From Climacium dendroides (lineage: Eukaryota > Streptophyta > Bryopsida > Hypnales > Climaciaceae): 64,000 nucleotides of DNA. Numbering within the stretch: the stretch's first letter is position 1; each line of letters opens with the position of its first letter. The notes below the pieces were generated by a model. That model saw nothing but the letters and a program-made list of their open reading frames with translations, was not told where the DNA came from and made no database searches. Shown in pieces: positions 1 through 12,760 of the stretch. The DNA is taken from NCBI GenBank assembly GCA_950106755.1, contig OX467087.1:21642047-21706046 (forward strand), written 5' to 3'. The translations under genes and the position numbers were made by a program.

Positions 1-744
1 AGCCTTGTTTAAGGTAAACTAGCCCATTGTGGTCAGATGACCCATTGTGGTCAACTAGAGAGTGCTTTTTTTCATTATGTGAAAATTTGGCCTGAATGCA
101 TGTAAGAAATGATAGTCATGAATTGATTAGTGACCTCATTAGGAAGCTTTAACTTTTCAAAGGGAATTCAATGTCAAAAATGACTTTTTAGTCCTTTTTT
201 AGAAAATATTCATAACTGCTTTGGATGAATGACATGAGCATCATGGAGTCAGATTTTGTTGGTGATGGGATGATCTATAGACTCTTTTGGGTTGAACACT
301 TCAAAAATTCATAACAAATTTATACTTTGTTGAAAAAATACAATTTCAATTGCTCTCACTATTTCTCACACTTGCCTATATGTGGGAAAAAAAATTGAAA
401 ATTTTCAGCAACAGCATGTAGCTGAACTCCTAATTCTGACAACAATAGTCTGGTTGACCCATGTTTCTACTCATGCTCCAAAGAGTTCAATTGCAAGGGT
501 GAAGTCCCTTGTGGTACCTTCAATGAACAAACTCTAACTTGGGTGTTCCATGGTTGAAATTTTTTCCCTTCTTTTTTTCCCTTCTTCTTCTTGGTCTTTC
601 GCTTTCGGTACTGACTCTTTTCAAGTACCTTACCCAGCAGCACCCCGCCCCTGCAGCTTCCCAACCACCATGCAGATTGTCCACTTAAAGCTAATACCTT
701 TTTCACCATGTCTGTGTGTTGTTGATGAAAGCGCTGCAACTTTA
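1..744. other. AT-rich intergenic DNA
   Basis: No gene recognised. A 15-base motif GACCCATTGTGGTCA is nearly duplicated near 32-55. Short overlapping frames on both strands near 467-837 have no domain and cross a MITE end. Confidence 0.3.
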
Positions 745-746
745 TA

Positions 747-972
747 CTCCCTCCATCCCAAAATAATTGTCTGCTTCGAATGTCAGGTTGTTTTGAGAAG
801 GTTGAAAAAATACTTCCTTGTAGCTAATTTTATTTAGGTTGTAATGAACATATGCAATATTCTTCATTGATTTTAGTGATATCACATTTGTAACCTTTCT
901 TAATTATGTTTTTGACAATATGGTCAATGCAATGGCAACAAAATAGTGGACATCATTTTGGGACAGGGGGAG
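747..972. mobile_element. Stowaway-type MITE (226 bp)
   Basis: The left end CTCCCTCCATCCCAAAATAA and right end TTTTGGGACAGGGGGAG are inverted repeats of the classic plant Stowaway (Tc1/mariner) terminus, flanked by TA on both sides (745-746, 973-974). It has no coding capacity. Confidence 0.88.
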
Positions 973-992
973 TAACATAACTTAGGTAAGAG

Positions 993-2221
993 GTTCTAAA
1001 AGCACACAATCTCTAAAAGCACCTTCTCTTCAAACATACACTATTTCATAGCCTTCGGGGTGTACAAGCGGTGTACATTTCAGGAGGTGGACGCTTGTAG
1101 AGCTGTATGCCATTCCAACTTCAAAAATTCATAACTAATTCCACAAAGCTCGAAAAAATATGAAACGACTTGGGTTGGATGCCAATTCCACTTGTCTTTC
1201 AAGTAAAATTTACTCAATTTTTTTTTTCAAGAATCTTCGCCTCTCCAAAATTCAGTTCCAGCTCTTCCATTGGACCTCCCGTACCTGAGTTTGAAAGTTT
1301 GTGGGAAAAGTACCAACAGCCAGAGTCATTCCACAAACCATGAGCATCCAGTTGGCAACAATGGCCCAATCCCTCGTGCAGATGTCAGTTTGCAGATGTC
1401 ACAATACATGCGAGAAAAGGACTGGACGGACGGAGGAAAACATGAGCCACAGCAGGCAGAACTCCAGATGGGCTGAAACCATCAGGGCTCGCTCTTTTGG
1501 GGCCAAGGGGCGTTGTGAAAAAGACCCACTGAGTATGTTTGTTGGTTTGGACCCCACTCACAACGGAAAGTCCACTCCACTCGGAACGGAATGGATAAAG
1601 TTGAATTATACAACAAAAATGTGTGTGGAACTGAACAACATTCTGAATAACATTTGAGAAAATAAGCGTAGATATGAATTTGGCAATACGTGGAATTGAG
1701 GAAGCTTTGCAACATTCTGAATTTGAGAAGATAGCCATATGAATTTGGCAATTCTGCATTTCTGTAAAGGACAACATATAATATAATATAATATAATATA
1801 ATATAATATAACATAACATAATAGTATCCATATTATGTGTGATGAGGGAGGGAAATTCACAAGGAAACAACCTTCATTCAATATAAATGAAAATCTTTTG
1901 TGGAATTTCTCAAATTTCCTTTTGAAATTTGAGTGGATTACGCAATTTGAATGGACAACACAATTGGAACAGTGCTCTAAAAGCAACCTTGCTCTAAAAG
2001 CAACCACTAACACATAGGTACTTTTTGCTTTCTCTATGTTAGTGATCTCTGTTTGTGTACCAACAATGTACATTTTCAAGAGGAGGGGGGTGCATTTAGT
2101 GGACCCCAACGTTTCAACTTCAAAAATTTGTAACTAATTCCACAAAGGTCCAAAAAATATGAAACAACTTGGGTTTGATGCCAATTCCATTTTTCTTCCC
2201 TTAAAAATTTACTGCAGATTG
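993..2221. repeat. two diverged copies of a dispersed repeat plus simple repeats
   Basis: Segments 993-1235 and 1971-2221 share CTCTAAAAGCA, AACTAATTCCACAAAG, AAAAAATATGAAAC and TGATGCCAATTCCA-type blocks in the same order. Related blocks occur in the foldback element at 42.6 kb. Between them lie an ATAAT pentanucleotide run (about 1774-1812) and AT-rich sequence without a supported gene. Confidence 0.55.
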
Positions 2222-2399
2222 TGTCAAGGAGTATAGCTTCTCCCCAAACGCAATGAGCTCTTTCAAGGTCACTGGATGAGCAGCCTCCCGTACCTTCCTC
2301 CCAATTCTCCGTAGTGTACCACGCGAGTGCCTCCCCTTTGTTTTTTCTATAAATACAAACCACCCATGAGACAGGCAAGGTGGGGATTGACGGAGAGTT

Positions 2400-4242
2400 C
2401 ATTTGTGTGGTCCTAACACGACAGAGATCGTTGAGCTACCTTAAAACCCTCCTCCCTCTCACCAAGAGCCGGATGTTCACTGAAGAAAAGGAAAACGAGC
2501 ATTCCTGGTCCTTTCGTACCATCAATAATCAACATTTCCACACTGAATCTCCACCAATGACCAAAAGGCCCATGCTTTCCAACTTCTGACAACTGAACGC
2601 CTACAGGACGGGCTGGACGGACGGACTGGACTGGACTGGACGGACTTCCAAGTTCCGACTAGAATTCATGACGAAGAGGTCCGTCCGTCTTTCCATAACT
2701 TTACCCCAAAACTTTGGAAGCCCAGAAGGAAGGACAACAGAACGCCACGGATGACGGACGGATCCTCTCTGTCCCAATTGGGAACTACGTTACGTTACTC
2801 CACCGAAACCACTCCGGAAGGACATGGTTCCTGCAATCTACCGATTTCCTAGATTCAACAGCCCCAACGCTCCCACGAGGTGCATCCCGGGCGTGGAACA
2901 GTGGAAAAGGAGTACGGGGGAACAGCGGAATCTAAGCCGGTTGGAGATGCTGTCCCAACACCCCAACCGGGGTGATCAGGTGATGCTCGTGGTAGGAGCA
3001 ACAAGACGCGTCGGTCAGTCGTGGTGGAGATGATGGTGGTGTCGTAGAGTCGGAGCTTCACTCTTTCCTTTGTTCGTGTTCTTGGACGCAACGCTACCTG
3101 AAGGAAACTTAGACTTGACACGAGCTTGTGTCCGAACGCGGTATCACATCTCGAGCGCGACATACGCTGCTGCTGCTGCTGCTGCTGGGGCTGCTGGGGC
3201 AAGAACTTTCATCTCCACGTGCTGGGGATTGGACCGCCGGAATTTGCTGGTTTAGTCTTGGTCGTTGTGCCATTCTTTGCCGTTTTCTCGAGTGTTGTGC
3301 GGCCATTGCCGTTGGGAATTCGGAAGAGAGAGAGAGAGAGAGGAAGGGAGAGGTCGTTTTGGATTTGGTTGACGAAGAGAGAGCGGGCTGTGAACGTCGT
3401 ACATTTGTGCGCGTTTTCTTGGAGCTGTGTGTGAGTGCGATCGAGCTCGGGCAGCTAGTGACGTCGTCTTTCGTGGTGCGAAGATGAGGTGTTTTATACG
3501 ATTCCTGGAGTAGACGAGCTCATCTTTCTGTCTGTTGATTACGTTTCTTTTTGCTGTAGAGATTCTGTGAGTTTTGTGCGCTTGACATTGGTGATTTGGA
3601 GTATTCCTGTGTTTTGAACACATTTTTGGATCTGCAAATGCTGCGTTAGGCTCTGAGCCCGGGGTAACAACTCTCTTCTAAAGAGTTTGTAACTATTAGA
3701 CTCTTTTTGTAGACTCTTATTAGTGGTTTTGGAAAAATATGATCTCTTAGTGAGATTACAGATGTGTCCTGTGTAGGCTCATCGTACATAGCGAATCGGT
3801 GTAGTTGATTCGCGGAGGCAATTCTGAGGGCATTATGGAGGTCGCTGATAGTGAGAAATGGCACTGCTCTGAAATAGATAGCTTCCATGAAGTTTTCTGT
3901 CTGCGTCCGAGAATCGGTAGTGAATTAGTAATCGGAGTATCCTACGAAGTTGCATACTGAAGTTTCACATTGACGAGTGGGAAGCCAAATGGAGCACGAG
4001 GTTCTTGCCGGTGCTACTGCACAGCCCTCCTTAGACTGTACATTGAAATAACCGTGCCAGTGCAAGAAAATTCGGTCATTTACGGCTTCATTCTCGAACT
4101 TCTTTCTTCTCGGAGAGGCGGATTAGTTTTTCTTCGAATCTCGACAGAGAACTCGCTCTGATTTTTCGAACGAGTGCGCATAGAAATTCGTGATTTGCCG
4201 CTAAATCTTTAGCCGTTCTGAAAGTTCTGGTAATTGACAATC
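2400..4242 (+). promoter_or_regulatory. upstream region and probable 5' leader of the TPC gene
   Basis: This stretch is base-balanced, unlike the AT-rich DNA before it, and runs into the channel start codon. It holds short GGACT-type repeats near 2615-2645, a GCT trinucleotide run of about eight units at 3168-3190, and a GA run near 3327-3342. GA/CT-rich leaders are common in plant 5' UTRs. I see no convincing coding exon here, and the transcription start cannot be placed from sequence alone. Confidence 0.4.
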
Positions 4243-7200
4243 ATGCCTTCTTTCAGACCGCTTTACAGGGCGTCCTCAGTGCCTCTTGATAAAGATAATC
4301 GATCAGTTAAGAGAGCTTTCGGTCGGGATGTGATTAGGAAAAAAATGATCCGAAGAAGCACACTGCCCGAAATCCAAGAGGAAGGCTTGTTAACTCCTCT
4401 ACGACGTCCATCATCATATTCCGGGAACACTTTGAACTCTCCAGATTTTAAGAATGGGCGTGATTTAGAAGCAGGACCGGAGCCTCCTTATCATCAGCTA
4501 CATTCAAATGTCGAGATGGCAGCAGCTTTGGTTGACCAGGTAACACTTCCTCCTGGCTTTCGGTGCATTGATAATTTGACTTGTCTTCAGCATTTACCGC
4601 AATGAAATGGTGGATTATTTACATCTATTGTCTGGATTTCCTACCTTTGCAACCTTCTCTGATGGAGATTACTAACACTTAACGTCTTCCTGCACATTTT
4701 CTCAACTTCTGGGAAATTTAACAAGACGCTTGTCGAAGCATATGTGAAGGTTGTCGATGCACTTGGCTGGCATTCGATGGCTTTTAAAGTTCTATCAGAA
4801 GATGATTTCTCTTGAATCCTAGCTAGGAAGGGTGCATAGAAAGACCCTCCATTTGAGGATTTGCTATCAGTTCTAACCCTCAGACTAATCACAGATGTTG
4901 AACCTCCTGGTATTGTTGGTTCGCACGGAGTTTATGCAAGGTCATGTATATAGAGGATATTGACATGGATAGTTCTACGACGATGACTGCTAAAATCTGC
5001 AATCATTTTTCTGGTGATTTGCATATAATAATCTTCTGAAAGTTGCTACCACTTGCGGCGATGGACTTGCCACAGATGGACGTTAAACAGTCAACCTTTC
5101 GCGCTCATAATCAGCCTTCTTCTAGAACAGAGTATCGTTGAAATGTGTTCCCTGAATGCCCGCTTTTTCAAACTGCAGGCAATGCAGGGGAGATACCTGC
5201 CACTACCTGTTGTGTATCACAAAGACTATGATACTGCGAAACGTGCCTTCATCCTCTATCATAAGCTTTTTGCTGCAAGGGGACTTGTGTACGTAATCCT
5301 CATGTTGCTACCTTTTTTTGAGGTACGTTTACAAATTCAAACGGCGCTTACTTACCGAGATTGAAATGAACGTGATTCTTTTGGAAGGAATTAGGAGGGC
5401 AACGTTGATGGCTCCTTCTGTGATGGAGCTTTGTTTTCTCAAGCAGAGTGATCTAGATATGAAACACTGCTTATTGACGGCTTACTTTGTCTGCTAGATC
5501 CCGGCTTGGTGTAAGGGCAAATTACCAAACCCGTGTGGTGACCCGAAAAAGTATCCTCTGAGCGGATTGCCTTACATCCATCCTTACGTATCTCTTGTGA
5601 TCGAGGTACCGTTTTTTAACCGGTCTCTGTTGATCTATTTGATTAACATGAGGTGAATTGTTTCCTCAATTAGCGTGGATATCAACTTGGCAAAGTCTTA
5701 GATTGCCTTGAGTATGAAACTTCTAAAATGGCATCCGCAATCGCTGTTTCATTGTGATGCTAACAATTAGAGTGTACGAGTTTAATCCTGATTTGCACTC
5801 TTGTGAGATTGGAGAAGTCCTTTAAGATCGATTGCCATGTTGCTGCAGACATGCTGCGTTCTGCTTCTGGCGTGGTCCGTTGCATTGCAACAATACTTCT
5901 TAGGTTCTAGTTTTTGGCAAAACCAAATTTCTGTGTATAAGGTATTTATTCGTTCTCTTTTCTGTGTATCACGCATTGAGTTGATTTCTGAATTGAAACC
6001 TGCTGGCCGCAGTCATTTTGTGTTGAATGCTGCTGCTGAACCTGGTATTGATGTTGATGAAAATGCACTCACATGGAATACAATTATATTTCATAACCTG
6101 GAAAGTCGTGAAGACTCAGTGCTTCGATGATCTTGCTTCTTGTTTTGATCTGAAATACTTGTGAGGCAGGTGGCTATACTTGTGGCGATGTACTTGTCCA
6201 TATCTGCATCCGCTTTGGGAATTGCCGAACAACAAGGCTTTAAGATATCGATGTATTTAAGAATTCTTATTCCCATTATATTTAGCAGGTACGTCGTGCA
6301 CTGAAATGCTGATTCGATTAACACTAAAGGAAGAGTGTGTTAGCGTATCTTTGTGTTCTCTTTTCCTTCTCCGTTTCTTTTGTTTCTCCTTTTTGCTAGT
6401 TGTCATCTCTATGCCGTTCTACGTCCTGATTGATAAGAAGTCTCTATATCAATGACCCTGATTTCGAATGAATGATTTTGCACGCCTCTCAAATGACTCT
6501 TTTGAGTTTGTTCGCAGGGCAATACGTGGTTGTTTTCGCATGACTCTGCTCATTGTGCATACATTCATGGATATAACGGTACTGCTCAATTACTTCCTGT
6601 CTGTGCATGAATATATCTGATGAGGGTGGTCATGGGCCTTGGTACCTTCCCATGCACATCCTCATTGGGTAATGGATTTGCAAGTTGGGAATGCGAAGGG
6701 TCATATTTGTCATTGCAAACGTTACTGTTCCTGAAACTTGTTGTGTCTAATTCTCCTTCTCTTAGAATATTCCGTGAATACTCCTGAAACTCTGTTCCTG
6801 AAAACTTGTTACAGGGTTTAAATCTTTGCCTGCACGCTGAAAGTGAGATACGAATTTGCAGGCTGACCAAAGTTTTCTGGTGCACAGGTCTTAGTGGTAG
6901 TATTTGTGATGCTCTCAGCATGGCTTGCTACCACACTTTTTTCGGATTCTACACTTGAGTTCAAGGATTATGGCTCGTCCCTATTGAACCTATTTGTGCT
7001 GCTGACTACTGCAAACAATCCAAGTGTTTGGGCTACAGCTTATCGAACTAATCGATTGGCGTTTTTCTTCTTCTCTTCATATTTGCTTGTGGGGTTCTTC
7101 TTCCTGATGAACTTAGCTTTCTCTGTGATTTACAGCAACTACAAAGCTCAGGTATTGCCAACTCTGTAGGTATACTGTATGAGTGTTTTGGGGATGTAGT

Positions 7201-9597
7201 TCGTGTGGTATAAGAACTGAATCTGGTGAATATGGACCTGTTAGTTAGGATTCATCCAGTGCATTTGTCCCCGTTATGATCATCTATTCATGTCTTTAGA
7301 TTTTTCAAATTTTTCAAATTTTCGTTCAGAATGCTTGGATTGGTATTTGGCCATTGTGAAATGTGGAAGCGTGAATACCAGTCATTGCAGGGAGGTAGGA
7401 CCGGCATGCTAAGCATCGTTTTAAATGACCGATCATTGCAGATTTCCGTGGAAGTGGCTAAACGAATCACTGCACGGCAAGGCAATTTAAGGGCAGCGTT
7501 CAGCCTTTTGGACATTCGCCATCAGGAGTGGATCGACGGTGCCACGATGATAGCTCTATTCCTTGCCATCGGTCGATACAGGTGTGTCTTCTTTTTTAGG
7601 TTGATGTGGACTCTCATGTCAGAAGTTAAATTCATAATTATGAAGTCTTGAAGTCGCTAGAGGTGCATATTGGTTGCAAACCAGATATTCTATGTATCGA
7701 GTATTGCTTACTCTGTACTTTTCTGAAGAGATTTTTCTTCCAATGATGAATGAAAGCAGGCATATACCTGACGTTCGAGCACGGACTAGCCATCTGTTCT
7801 TAGCTCTCAACAAACGGGGAGATTTCAAGATCTGGTCAGATGAATTTGAGGAGCTCTGTGATGTTATTGCTAAAGAGGTCGAAAGACTACCGCAGTCTCA
7901 GCAACGAATGAGTAAAAGTGATATGCTGTTCGTGAATCATCCAGTCTATGCATATGTCATATGGGCATTCACTCTTGGATCTTTGGCAGTGGCAATTACA
8001 CAAATGAATGTAAGTGTTTAAACCACTTCGTCCAATCGACTTGAATATTGCCCGTTGTTCTTACTATTGATGTCAATGATCAAGTATCACACTTTTCTAC
8101 ACGGCTTTTGGTTGTCACTGGGCATCCGTATTTTCGTAATAGATCCTAATATCCACTGGAATTGCAGGTGGGAAGTAGTGTACAGGACCTGCTTATCAGT
8201 CTGGAGTTTCTATTTGGTACGTTCTATTAACCTACCTGGTTCTAGCTCGACTGTTTTGCACTCAACTAACGATAAGATTAAGATTGTGATCTTGAATATC
8301 ATGTGTGAACTATGGTTCAATTAAAGAATTCCTGGCCGATTGTAGAGTTAGTTTCTCGCCTATGTTCCCTCATTTAGCATACTACTGAAGTTTAGGCTGA
8401 GAAACGTAATAATGTGAAAGCCATTTTTGTACTCGGTCGATATCGTGAATATTCAGAGATGTTGTCTACTTCTCTGTAAATATGGTTGAATCTGCTCGCC
8501 TCATCCTCGCATTCGGTTTGCAAGGATCTTGACAAGGAAGAATACAGTTCAAATCGATTATCAATTATATTCAACTTAAAATGCGTTGGAATGCGATGTG
8601 TTGCAGCTTGGGTATTTGCGATGGATGCGTTACTCAAGTATTGTCTGCAAGGCTGGAAATCTTATTGGCGCAGCATGTTGAACAAGTTTGACTTTGTGGT
8701 TGCGCTATTGCTCGTGTCACTTCACTTTCTCTCTTTTTTCTACCAAGATGTGCGCCCCTGGTACGTATGCCTCACCTCCTGTTTCCTACTTTCTTCGCTT
8801 TCGATCCTGATATTCTTACCTATTTTAGAATATTTTCTCAATGTGAAATTAAATCTTGTTGACATATAGCGTTTCTCTGGAACAAATGAACTTACAATGA
8901 GATTTTCGACTATCAATTAGGACAATCAATCCTTGGACACGGGTAAAATCCACTCTTATGGTTAAATCTTTTCCTGTTAATGTCCTACAGGGTGTCGTAT
9001 TTTCTCATCGCAAGGGGGTTCAGGACCATTGCGCTTCTATCTTTGATACCACGTTGGCGTTTAATGGCCCAGACACTAATAATTGTGATTCCTGCCACAG
9101 CCCCGATCTTAACCCTTCAGTTTCTCATCTCCTCTGTGTTCTCACTCTTGGGAATGCATCTTTTCGGAGGTCTGGTTTATGAAGGCAATCCTGCACTCAC
9201 CGACACTCAGTATTTGACTTTAGGGTTTGAAGCGTTCAATTACAATGATTATGCATCAGCCATGGCTACCTCTTTCAATTTATGCGTTGTCAACAAATGG
9301 TACGTGATCATGGATGGCTATGCCGCCGCCACGGGTAGCAAATGGTCGCGGACTTTTTTCATGGCATTTTGGGCAATAGCCGTGGTGTTCACTTTAAATG
9401 TGGTGGTCGCCTTCTTCACCGAGGCTTTCAATAATCAGATGGAGAAAGCGGAGCGGATTAGAGCTGTAGAGATGAAACGCATTGCGGAAGAAGACTCTCG
9501 ACTGGGGAGGAGAAGATCAGGAGTGAACCTTCCATTTCGAACAACGAAGTCGCTATCGTATTATGATCTCTATGAAGACATCGTGAAGAAAACATGA
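4243..9597 (+). CDS. TPC: two-pore cation channel, plant TPC family, 12 exons
   Basis: Predicted exons: 4243-4539, 5179-5322, 5498-5605, 5849-5941, 6170-6288, 6518-6578, 6888-7151, 7442-7581, 7760-8009, 8168-8216, 8607-8760, 8991-9597. All junctions are GT/AG, the phases join without a break, and the total is 761 residues (Arabidopsis TPC1 is 733). The protein follows TPC1 in order: a cytosolic N-terminus (1-125), a first six-helix domain with pore motif TTANNPSVW (314-322), a linker with two EF-hand positions (386-397, 426-437), and a second six-helix domain with S4 arginines R568 and R571, a pore at N661-K662-W663, and a basic C-terminal tail. Known TPC1 proteins are vacuolar Ca2+- and voltage-gated cation channels (the SV channel). 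Differences are K662 in filter II, A574 in place of the third S4 arginine, and poor EF-hand 1 residues. These may mark the non-seed-plant 'type 2' TPC group (inference). The start is the first ATG in frame. The channel assignment is firm, the subtype is not. Confidence 0.93.
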
Positions 9598-10440
9598 TCT
9601 AGTAAATTTTTCACAGCTTACCCGTCACATTTTCTAAGCACTTCGAGAGCTTTTTGCTTTAGTCATCAGAACAGATCTGGATTACTTGCACCTGGCTTCC
9701 ATGCGTAGAGACCTGCTGCGAATTGGGAGGTGTCTTAGCCGGCCTGCTCCCATGAAACAGTTTCTCGCGAGTATGTGGGGTCAGTTGGCAATGCCAACTT
9801 CACTCAGCAAATCTTTGAAAAGAGCTTGAGATCTTGCACTGACCGAGATTATGTTTTCCTGCAAAAGTATGCGGTATTGGGGTGAAATGTTTCTTTCATC
9901 TGACCTTTGAGGGGTGGGCAGGCAGCTTTTAGGAGCGAGTGTCATCGGCCTTACAGAATCGCGTCCATGAAGGGCGTGCTTCAATTTATCTCTAGAGGTT
10001 TTCTTTCATTGAACTTGTCAACCTTCAGGTTGCATTCGAAGAGTGTAAAATTTCCAGCTGAAACAGATAAGCTGACTTCAGATGGAGAGGATTTGTATAA
10101 TATTTCTGTTTTAGAAGACCTATAGACAATCAGGTAGACCATCTCCTGTAGATATGGAATGAACTTGCTCTTTCTTGAACAATATTTTTTGGAAGAGTGG
10201 CAAGCATTTTGCATATTTGCAGTTACGTTATTGAATGTTGTAATTTTGTTACATTAGTATGGTGATTTTCAAGAAGGCAAGAATTGTTGTCCTCACTCTA
10301 CATATGTATTGTAATGTGTATTCCATTGCACACAAATATCATGTTGATATGTTGCTAGTCATTTGATATAGATTGTGTTTTCTTGTAACAATTTCAATCT
10401 TTGAATTAATTGGATGAGAAATTACTTCACTCAATAGACT
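9598..10440 (+). other. 3' flank of the TPC gene
   Basis: Non-coding tail after the channel stop codon. Base composition stays balanced to about 10.1 kb and then becomes AT-rich. The 3' UTR probably ends within this stretch, but no single poly(A) signal stands out. Confidence 0.4.
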
Positions 10441-11999
10441 CAGTTCTACCTTGTCAAACACAAGGTATGAAGGACGTTGACGACAAGGTATGAAGGACAT
10501 GGGACCACGGCCTCGGGCTCGACCTAGCCATTTGGCCAGTCCACTTCCGGGCGACCCCAACAAAGCTGTGTTCGACGACCCAGCTAATGTGATGGAGTGG
10601 CGCTGGAGCTGAGCCCTGGTGAAGACGAACGCTGACCAATGAATGGGGAGTATCGGCATTTAGTTACGACCTAGCCAATTGAATTTGAGAATTTTTGAAT
10701 GAAATAGAGAAGTCTAGGCTAAGGTTCCGAATGAAAAAAAGAAGTTTAGAAAATGGGCCAGTTCGAAAAATTATGTTTAGGCATTTAGTTGTTCATCCTC
10801 AAGTATGTAGGAAAAATATTTATTAATAATATTTATTTAGGCGGGCAATCAACTAATCTTATACTTTCTAAGAAATTTTTATTACTACGCATGTAATTTT
10901 TTCTGTAATTGTGTTATTGTGTTATTGTAAATTGTATAAGTGTGTAGAAGGAATAAGTGAGATAGTGAGTAAGTCACTTGTTTTTAGTCTTTTATTGTTG
11001 GGACTTGGGAACTTGGGTTTAGTAGTTTAACTGTTTACCATTTGATTTATTTTGTCGAGGCATCGAAGTTGTTGATTGCTTCCTCCAACTCATTTGAATT
11101 GTAGGGTTCAAGGTGTCATAGTAGTTACACTCATCAGTCATCACTCACCAGCCTTGTAGGCTTGCAGCCTTCAACCTTCGTTGATTGAGAGTTTAAGTCT
11201 TGCAAGCATCTTCAAATTTGTTGAGCAATTGAGTTTGCTGTTAATCTTTCAAGCGCAATTGTGCAATGTGTACTCCTTGGCTCCTTGCATTGTGCAAGTA
11301 TGTTCAAGTTTGATCAAGTGATCACGTGCTTGTGCCTTTGTAGAGAATTGGTGATTAAGTTTCAGTGATTAAAGATTTGCAAACTTTTAATTTCAAGAAT
11401 TGGGGTTGGATTTAGGGCAAGTTTGTGTGTGATTTGCAATGCGAGGCTATGAGTTCATGACTTTGTATGCGATTTTTGGCGATTTGCAACGTGAGTTCGT
11501 GACTTCATGTGCAAAAGTGTGAGACTATGAGTTCGTATGCAATTTGCAATGCGAGTTCATGTGCAATTTTTGGTGAGTTTGTGTGCGAAACTATGATTCC
11601 ATTACAAGATTAAGATTTGGTTTGTAACTTTGTACCCTATTTTTTTTTGCCCTTCTTCATTTCCCATTTATTTTTCCTGAATGATGGCAGCGAGATCAAT
11701 GTAGGACTATAAGATTTCAATTGAGGGCTGTGCATGCGCAATTGTAGGTTGTGGGTTGTGCAACTAAGGATTGTTAATGCTACTGAGGATTTGCAATTGT
11801 TGGCTTCATGGTTTAGGACTGCGAGCATTCTCTTGCTGTCTGGTTTCCACTTGCTAGTTGGATGGCTAAATGGTGGATGAGGTTGAGGGTCTTCTTCCTC
11901 CTCCTCTTAGTTTTGCTAGAGAACCGTGAGTTTGGAGAGTCATAAGACATTGCACATGAGTAGTTTTGTACTGAAATTTTGGAAGGTTGTTCATCATGT
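10441..11999. other. retroelement-like debris
   Basis: A base-balanced patch at 10470-10660 is followed by AT-rich sequence with repeated GCGATTTGCAATGCGAG / GAGTTCATG motifs (11430-11600). It resembles worn LTR-retrotransposon sequence, but no intact domain or LTR pair is visible. Confidence 0.3.
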
Positions 12000-12004
12000 T
12001 TTTA

Positions 12005-12760
12005 TAATCATATCACTTTCTCAATTTGAAGTTTCTATGTGAAAGTTATACTTGAGGGAGGGAGAGAGGGATGATTGTCATGGAGTATGGAAGGTAGAAT
12101 CTTCAAGGGCTGATAACTATTTGATGGAGCAGTATTCTTTTTTTAGATTTGGTGTGTTTATAGATTGAATTGTTATTTTTTCAAAAAGATATCACTCTCT
12201 TTGTTTGAAGTTAGGATGCAAAAGTTATGGGTGTAGAAGTGAAGTGGTGAGGAGCTACTTTTGATTTAAAGTGAGAGGACTTTGATTGGCTATAAAAATT
12301 GGACAATATCATATTTTAAAGTGAATTTTGAAGGAATTGTAGATAATTATGTTAGATTTCTATAAAGATATCACAAGATCAGATTGGAGTTAGCACGTGA
12401 AAATTATGAACTTACAAACAAAGTAGTGATGAGATGCCTTTGAGTTGGAGAGGGTGTACTTTGAGAAACTATAAAAGTTGGACAGTATGAGTTTTTGAGT
12501 TGATATTTGAAGAGATTGTAGGTAATTTTGTTATCTTTCTATAGAAATATCACAAGATCAGATTGGAGTTAGCACGTGAAAATTATGAACTTACAAGTAA
12601 AGTATTGATGAGCCATTTTTGAATTAGAGAGGGTGTACTTTAAGAGATTATAAAAGTTGGACAATATGAGCTTTTAAATTGGTATTTGGAGGGTTTGTAG
12701 GTATTTTTTGAGCTTTTTAAAAAGTTATTACGTTCTCAATTTGAAGTCTTGAAGCGATTT
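12005..12760. repeat. diverged tandem repeat of about 178 bp, four units and part of a fifth
   Basis: The anchor ATATCAC (or its variant) recurs at 12010, 12189, 12368, 12547 and about 12725. Units three and four are near-identical over ATCACAAGATCAGATTGGAG and the following GTTAGCACGTGAAAATTATG. Each unit also carries TATAAAAGTTGGACAATAT. The period is close to a nucleosome repeat length. Confidence 0.8.

Noticed and set aside
2348..2355. TATAAATA box
   Set aside because: A good match, but 1.9 kb from the channel start and not tied to any supported transcript; such matches are frequent in AT-rich DNA.
3126..3487. ORFs over the GCT and GA runs upstream of the channel
   Set aside because: Frames on both strands are homopolymer-rich products of simple repeats, with no domain or splice support.
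4540..5178. Extra channel exon in the first intron
   Set aside because: Joining exon 1 directly to 5179 keeps phase and reproduces the TPC1 alignment without gaps; frames in between show no similarity.
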